DNA of 64,000 nucleotides from Prionace glauca (lineage: Eukaryota > Chordata > Chondrichthyes > Carcharhiniformes > Carcharhinidae): positions 71,356,850 through 71,420,849 of the forward strand of contig CM075724.1 in assembly GCA_037974335.1 (NCBI GenBank), given 5' to 3'. Made by a program: the position numbers and the translations under genes. Shown here one piece after another: positions 57,590 to 64,000 of this stretch (the first letter of the stretch is position 1; each line of letters opens with the position of its first letter). The notes beneath the pieces were generated by a model, which saw nothing but the letters and a program-made list of their open reading frames with translations, searched no databases and was not told the DNA's origin.

Positions 57590-59075
57590 ATATGAAAATC
57601 AGGTATCAGGTGAAAGTCACAATCAACGACACCAAAGTAGCATTTGATCGAGTGTCAAGGAGCTCTAACTTAACTGGCGTCAATGGGAATAAAAGGGAAA
57701 ACGCTGACTGGAAGCATACCGTATACCTGGGATAACAAACGCTGTTTTTGGTGAATTTATGTCAATTATCTCAGTTCCAGGACAACAATGCAGGAGTTAT
57801 TCAGTGTGATGTCCTGGGCCCAAACATTTTCAGCTGCTTCTTCAATGACCTTGCTTCCATCATAAGGCCGGAAGTGTGGATTTGTTTTCGGGTGACTGCT
57901 GAATATTGACAAGAATTTGCAACTCATCAGATACTGAAGCAGTCTATAGGGAGAAAAAACAAGGCCTGTACAATATCCACGCATTAGCAGAAAACAATAG
58001 AAAAAAATCACGCCACACAAGTGCCGAGCACCTCCAAGAGGTTAACTGGCCTGTTAACGGCGCATGACGTTAACATCACTGAGTCCTCAACTGTCAACAT
58101 CCTGGGGGTTACCATAGAATAGATTTTAAACTGGTCTAGCCACATACAAGAGTGGCTTACGCGACAATTCAAAGGCTTGGATTCGTCTGGCGAGAAACTC
58201 TCTTTGTGTTTCCCGAATGCTTGTCCATCATTTATAAGGCTAAGGTCTGGAGTGTGATAGAAGACATACCGCTTGTCTGGATGAGTGCACTCGTAACAAC
58301 ATTCAGTGTGTTCCACACTATTCAGAACAAATCAGCTCGTTTGATTGCTCCCCCCTTCGCATTGTTTAATCCGATTTTAAAGAACGAAGTACAAAAAACA
58401 AAAACAGCCCGGGAAACAGGCCCTTCGGCCCAACGAGCCCGCGTGTCATCGAGAAGACAAGAATTGCAGATAAATGCTGGAACATAAAATTACCAAGTGA
58501 CTTTGACAACATACAAGAACAAAACAATGTTCATCTATAATGCAAAATAATCCAACCATTGATTTTTGACTTTCAATGACATTCTCCTCACTGAAAATCA
58601 CAATATCAACATCCAAAGGGTTATCATTTACCTGATACTGAAGTAAATCATCCACATATACACTTTGACATGGACATGAAATCTGTAAACTAAAGGGTTC
58701 GTAATCTGAAGTCAAAGCCTGCACAAAGCAATCTGGTTGTGGTTGCAGGAGGTAAATAATCTAATTTCTTGCATATCACTACAGAAATTCCGCAGTGCAA
58801 TGTCCTCTGATTAATGAAGCAGTGTGATGGAATGTCCTCTATGAAGCTCAACACATTCATAATCACATCCTGGAAGTTCCCTTCATCAGTCACCATGCAG
58901 ACTTGGAAATGTATTGCCATTCGGTCAAAATCTTGAATTTTGCATCTCGCACAGCTTCCAGCAGCGCTGTTGATGTACTTGTAACTTAGAAAGTTGCCAA
59001 GTGACTTTGAAAGGCGACGAGGGATGGTCAGTAAATGTTGGCCTAACTATCAATGTCCACAAAGCGTAAGTTGTT
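57590..59075 (+). mobile_element. LINE-D relic (unit 2)
   Basis: Counterpart of 32,470-33,990 at about 10% divergence: 'AFDRVSRSSNLTGV', then 'YATIQRLGF' and 'VIEDIPLVWMSAL'. It is interrupted at 58,381-58,443 by a CR1-B tail fragment. Confidence 0.7.
58381..58443 (-). mobile_element. CR1-B tail fragment, about 60 bases
   Basis: Only the last bases of a CR1-B 3' end are present (tail 'gaagtacaaaaaacaaaaac' and 'ggcccttcggcccaacgag'). It is absent from unit 1, where LINE-D continues, and it replaced about 75 bases there. It is an extremely short insertion with a target deletion. Confidence 0.7.
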
Positions 59076-59256
59076 ACAAACTGACAAATGGTCTTCAATG
59101 CAGTACGTAATGTTGATAGATGTATGCTTCTCGACAACGCACACCTAACCTCCGTCGTTGTGTACTTGAAACAACATTAACTGAAAATGCCCCAAACTGC
59201 ATTGCTTATTGTTTTACCAGTTCCATCAGCTCACCGTAATTTTGACAGCAGTTAGA

Positions 59257-60339
59257 ATAAAAGAACAAAAAACAGCCCTTCGGCCCAACGTGTCCAGGCC
59301 GCCATTTTAACGTTACCAGTCCCCGCCCCCCACCCCCGCGCCCCCCCACCAACCCATGATCCTTATCTATTGTTTATGGCATTCCACATTGAGGGAAACT
59401 AATTTATGGACAACTTATTACCTCCAATCAGCCTAATAGCACATCTTTGGGGTGTGGGAGGAAACAGGAGCACCCGGAGAAAACCCACGCAAGCACGGGG
59501 AGAATGTGCAAACTCCCATGGACACTGGCTCAAATCCATGTGTCTGCACAGCAAACAGTGATAGTCACTGAGCTGTCGTGTTGCCCAGCATCAGGTCCAG
59601 TTTAAACACACACTAACGACATGAAGCACAGGACTACTCTCGAACATTCAAGAGCACCACAAGTACGACCCATCGCGTGTATGCCGCTCGTTGGACAACA
59701 AGAAGGACGGATTTAATACCTGTGAATTAAAAGAGAAAAACATTAGGATCATACCACATCCTTTTACATTACCGGGGACGTCCCAATGCTAATTGACCTT
59801 ATTTAAAACAATATCCTATATCCTCCCATCTCCAATCCACTCATGTGCCTGTCTAACTTACTCTTAAACAATTCTAGCGTGCCTTTCTCCACCACCTTAC
59901 TTGGCAGAGCATTCCATACCCCCACTACCCTCTGTGTGAAAAACCTCCCTCTAATATCTGTGTTATATCTCTCCCGCCCGTGGCTCCTCGTACTGTGTGT
60001 CCCTAACATAGGAAGTAGCTTCCCTCTGTTTACTCTATCTATATCCTTCATAATATTATATACCTCTATTAGATCTCCCCTCAGTCGCTGCCTTTCAAGG
60101 GAAAACAGCCCCAATTTGCTGAATCTTTCCTCATAACCCAGTCCTTCCATACCAGGCAACATCCTGGTAAACCTCCTCTGCACTCTCTCCAGATTCTCCA
60201 CATCCTTCCAGTAGTACGGCGACCAGAACTGGACGCAGTACTCTAAATGTGGCCTATCCAAAGTTCTATACAACTGTAACATTGGACTTCAGCTCTTATA
60301 TTCTATACCCCTTCCTATAAAGGGCTAACATACCACACG
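59257..60339 (-). mobile_element. CR1-B minus strand, unit 2-specific
   Basis: This 5'-truncated CR1-B has its tail at 59,257, the V-SINE-like core at 59,440-59,560, its own 3' UTR to about 59,802, and the ORF2 C-terminal frame at 59,803-60,282. The flanks carry 'gttag' on both sides, a likely target duplication, and unit 1 has the empty site near 34,175. Confidence 0.85.
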
Positions 60340-60825
60340 TTAGTTCAGACAATCTTTGTACAAGGCTCAATTATGTGTCATAACATAGGCAACTACATGA
60401 AAATCTGGAAACTAAAAGTGTTTATTATTTGCAGTAATACCCAACACAAAGTTATACGGGTGCAATTCCAATAGGTCAGTCATCTAATTTCCAGAACATC
60501 ACCGCAGGAATTCCGCAGGACCGTATTCGCAGATGAAGTGCTTCATCAATGACCTGTCTTCCATGATATGATAAGAAATGGGGAAGTTTTCTGATGTTTG
60601 CAAAAGATTCAAAATTACTTGTACTTGAGTTTGAAGCACCTAATATTTAAACGGAATAGGCCCTGGACAACATCCAAACTTGAACAGAGAAGTGCCAGCT
60701 GACGTTGACAATACCAACGTGTGAAAAAATGACCGACTACACTCAGAATGAATCTAACTATTGTGAGTTCACATGTAGAGTAACTTCCATTAAGGAATCT
60801 CACACTATCAATATCCTAGAGAGGA
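60340..60825 (+). mobile_element. LINE-D relic, right end of unit 2
   Basis: Aligns to 34,180-34,660, including 'cttcatcaatgacctg' and 'gaatctcaca'. Homology to unit 1 stops at about 60,825. Confidence 0.65.
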
Positions 60826-60885
60826 GTGGGGGGAGGAAGGAGGGGAGAGGGGGGAGGAAGGAGGGGAGTCCCAAAAGCTTCAGGC
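60826..60885 (+). repeat. GGA/GGGA-rich simple repeat
   Basis: Repeats of 'ggaggaaggaggggag' form a purine-only tract on the plus strand between unit 2 and the third CR1-C. Confidence 0.75.
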
Positions 60886-62034
60886 CCTGAATCTGCACAA
60901 CAGGTTTGAGATTCTTGCTCCCAGTGTGGAGAAGAACGAGAACTCAAAGGTGGATGAGCAAACTGCCCATGGTACGGTAGTGCCGAGAGCGATCGAAGCA
61001 GAAGTAAAGAGAAATGTAGTGGTAATTGGGGATTGTGTAGTCAGGGGTTTCGACAAGGATAAAGAATCCCGAAGGTTGTGTTGCCTGCCTGGTGCTCGGG
61101 TCCAGGATGTCTGATCTGGCCTGCAGAGGAACCTAGAGTGGGAGCGTAAGTATCCAGTTGTTGTGGTTCATGTAGGCGCCAATGACATATGCGAAATAAG
61201 AACTAAGAATCTGCAGAAGGAGTCCAAAAAGCTGGGAACCAAACTAAAAAGCAGAACCAACAAGATGGTTATATCTGGATTACTACCTGAACCACGCGCA
61301 GATTAGCACAGGGTAAATATGATTATGGTGGTCAATGCGTGGTTCAAGGACTGATGTGGCAGGAATGGGTTCGAATTTATGAGGTATTGACGCAGATGGG
61401 AGCTGTTGAGATGGGATGGAGTTCGTCTGAATTATGCTGGGACCAGAGTCCTGGCAAATCGTGTATATAGGGCTGTTGATAGGGCATTAAATTAATTAGT
61501 TGGGCGGGGTGGGGGGGGGTGGTGAGGGGGCGGAGGAAGAGGGTGCAGGGGTTGGGGGAATTACAAAACCTAAAGTAAAAGAGAGGGTACGAGCGCAGAT
61601 TAATGTTGAGAACATTCTACTCATTAAAGGAGTAGGGGGCACGGGAGAGGTTAGTAGCGTTTCTACAAGTAGGGTCCAGATAAAGGCTGGCATAAATATA
61701 CTTTACCTGAATGAATGAAGCGTTCAAAAGGAAGTAAATGAGCTGATTGCACAAATCAGCACAAATGGGTATGGTCTCGTGACCATAATGGAAACCTGGT
61801 TGCAGGGTAACGGGGACTGGGAACTAAATATCCAGGGGTGTCAGACATTTAGGAAGGATAGACAGGAGGAAAAAGAAGGTGGGGCAGCTCTGTTAATAAA
61901 GGATAATATCAGGACACGAGTAAGGCAAGATATAGGGTTCAACGAGCAAAATGTGGAATCATTGTGGGTGGAGATAAGAAATAGTAAGGGGAAAAAGTCA
62001 CCAGTGGGTGTGGTCTAAAGGCCCCCAAATAATA
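60886..62034 (+). mobile_element. Third CR1-C plus strand, part 1: ORF1 and endonuclease start
   Basis: A separate CR1-C copy starts with the same 5' boundary as 9,401 and 36,664 ('ctgcacaacaggttt'). The ORF1 block I reads 'VVIGDCVVRGFD' (GDS to GDC). The endonuclease begins at about 61,740 ('METWLQGNGDWELNIQG'). It is more diverged than units 1 and 2 are from each other. It may mark the start of a third duplication unit or be an independent insertion. Confidence 0.82.
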
Positions 62035-62479
62035 GAACAAAGAACAAAACACATAGAACAAAAAACCGCCCGGGAACAGGCCCATCAGCCCAACGAGCCC
62101 GCACCGCAATTTTTACATTACCAGTCCCCTCTCCCCCCATGACCCTTATCTATGTTTATGGCATTCCACATTGAGGGAAACTAATTTGGGGTCTATTTAT
62201 TACCTCCAATCAGCCTAATAGCACATCTTTGGTGTGTGGGAGGAAACCGGAGCACCCGGAGAAAACCCACGCAAGCACAGGGAGAATGTGCAAACTCCCA
62301 CGGACACTGGCCCAGATCCATGTGTCTGCACAGCAAACAGTGATAGTCACTGAGCTGTCGTGTTGCCCAGAATCTGGTGCAGTTTAAGCGCACACTAACG
62401 ACATGAAGTACGAGGCTATTCTCAAACATCGAAGAGCAGCCCTATTATGACTCATTGCGTGTATGCCCCTCATTGGACA
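62035..62479 (-). mobile_element. CR1-B 3' end inserted in the third CR1-C
   Basis: A tail of 'gaacaaagaacaaaacac', the block 'ggcccatcagcccaacgag', the V-SINE-like core and the proper 3' UTR, 5'-truncated just beyond 'gcccctcattggacaa'. CR1-C text is split between 'ccaaataat' and 'ttttgaag'. Confidence 0.8.
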
Positions 62480-64000
62480 ATTTTGAAGTGGGGCAGGCTG
62501 TAAACAAGCAAGTAATTGATGTGTGCAAAAACAGGACAGCGATAATTATGGGGGATTTTAATCTGCGTATTGAGTGGTTAACTCAAGTCGGATGCAATGC
62601 GCTTCGAATGCTGTCGGGATAGTTTCCTTGAACAGTATGTTACAGAACGTACGAGGGAGCGAGTTTCTTTGATCTGGTACTGTGTAACGAGGCAGGTGGA
62701 ATTAGGGATCTTCTTGTGAGAGATCCTGTTGGGACACGTGATCACAATATGGTTGAGTTTCTGATGCAGATGGAGGGTGAGAAAGTACAGTCCCAAACCA
62801 GTGTCCGCAGCTTGAACAGAAGGAAGTATGATAAGGTGAGGGCAGAATTGGCTAATGTAGATTGAGGGCGCAGATTGGTTGGTAGGACAGCTGAGGAACA
62901 GTGGAGAATTTTTAAGGAGATCTTTTTCGGTACTCAGCAGAAATATATTCTAATGGTAAAGAAGGACTGTAAGAAAAGGGATAACCAGCCATGGAATTCG
63001 AAGGAAATAAAGAGTCTTAAAGTAAAAACCAATGCGTGCAGAGCGGCTAAAAATAGTCGGGAATTAGATGATTGGGAAAGATTTAGAAAACAACAAAGAA
63101 TGACTAAGAAAGCGATAAAGAAAGGAAAGATAGAGTATGAAGCTAAAATAACTCGAAATATATAAAAGATAGTCGAAGTTTTTTACAAATATATAAAGAA
63201 GAAGAGACTGGCGAGAGTGAATGTTGGACCCTTGGAGGACGAGAGTGGGGATTTAACGGTGGGTATTGAGGAAATGGCTGAGACTTTGAATACGTTTTTT
63301 GTGTAGATCTTCGTGGAGGAGGACACAAATAGCTTACCAAATATTGAAGATAGCGTGTTGGTAGGGGGTGAGGTCCTCCATACAATTACTGTTACTAGAG
63401 AGGTAGTATATGGTAGACTAATGTAACTGAAGTTATACAAATCCCAGGGACTGGATAGAATGCTTCTCAGAGTTCTGAAAGAAATGGCAGAAGTAATAGC
63501 AGATGCCTTAGTAATTATTAATAAAAATTCGCTGGACTCTGGAGAAGTGCCGGTGGATTGCAATTCAGCTAATGTTACGCCGCTGTTTAAAGAAGGTGGC
63601 AGACAAAAGGCAGGGAACTATTGGCTGGTTAGCTTAACATCCGTAATTGGAAAAATGCTAGAATCCACCATCAACAAAGAAATAGCAAGACTCCTGGAAA
63701 AGAACAGTTTGACCAAGCAGACGCAGCATGGATTCGTGAAGGGGAAGTCATGTTTAACAAACATACTGGACTTTTATGAAGATGTGACTCGTGCGGTAGA
63801 CAGAGGGCGACCAGTGGATGTGGGGTTTTTAGATTTCCAGAAGGCATTTGGTAAGGAGCCTCACAAAAGTTTGCTGCAGAAGGCGAGCATACACAGAGTT
63901 GGGGGTAAAGTTTTAGCGTGGATTGAGGATTGGTTATCTGACAGGAAGCAGAGGGTTTGAATCAATGGATGCTTTTCTGGTTGGCAGTTGGTGACCAGTG
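62480..64000 (+). mobile_element. Third CR1-C plus strand, part 2, runs off the window
   Basis: Continues the endonuclease ('DNCDFN'-equivalent 'MGDFNLRIEW' at 62,550) into the reverse transcriptase ('FKEGGRQKAGNYWLVSLTS', 'VGFLDFQKAFGKEPH'), open at 63,460-63,960. It retains the linker region lost in unit 1. It is truncated by the window end. Confidence 0.82.

Larger units (their letters stand above)
34977..60825. repeat. Tandem duplication unit 2 (about 25.9 kb)
   Basis: Second copy, in direct orientation and directly adjoining unit 1 inside a LINE-D. It holds receptor copy 2. Confidence 0.92.

Overview
This window looks like vertebrate chromosomal DNA, most probably from a cartilaginous fish (shark or ray). 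It is packed with CR1-clade LINEs, with tRNA-derived SINEs of V-SINE type and with one Penelope-like pair, and its only convincing host genes are split by introns with consensus GT/AG sites. The organism is inferred from remembered repeat families, not from a search. LINE labels used here are my own: CR1-A (3' tail of TTCTATG units), CR1-B (tail of GTTCTTT units, 3' UTR carrying a V-SINE-like core), CR1-C (tail of ATGTTCTT units) and LINE-D (an older family).

Layout. Positions 1-7,454 are a left flank holding a head-to-head Penelope-like pair (1.2-3.9 kb), a CR1-A stub and a LINE-D endonuclease relic. From about 7,455 a large tandem duplication begins. Unit 1 is about 7,455-34,976 and unit 2 about 34,977-60,825. 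A third CR1-C copy, which opens each unit internally, starts at 60,886 and runs off the window. Each unit contains, left to right: a LINE-D 3' end, a minus-strand CR1-C, a plus-strand CR1-C broken up by nested CR1 insertions, about 3 kb of unrecognised sequence, a minus-strand immunoglobulin-superfamily gene full of repeats, and LINE-D relics.

Genes. Each unit carries one five-exon minus-strand gene: leader, V-type Ig domain, C1-type Ig domain, transmembrane segment, and cytoplasmic tail with two ITIM-like tyrosine motifs. All introns are phase 1, and the copy 1 exons (31,582 down to 22,393) join into 969 coding bases (322 residues). It looks like an inhibitory receptor of SIRP or B7/B7-H6 type. 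Copy 2 (56,672 down to 48,833) keeps every exon, but one base change at the tail-exon acceptor should move the splice by one base and remove both ITIMs.

Most interesting points. (1) The one-base acceptor difference may separate an inhibitory copy from a tail-less copy. (2) A CR1-A landed on the splice donor of the C1 exon in copy 1, and its 5-bp target duplication rebuilt the donor. (3) Inverted repeats of about 490 bp bracket the ITIM exon in both copies. (4) The copies are mosaic: almost identical left of about 28.2/55.05 kb and about 10% diverged to the right, so the ligand-binding exons and the signalling exons have different histories. (5) CR1-B carries a V-SINE-like module in its 3' UTR and an ORF1 esterase domain without its expected catalytic residues. 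No rRNA, functional tRNA gene or CRISPR array was seen.
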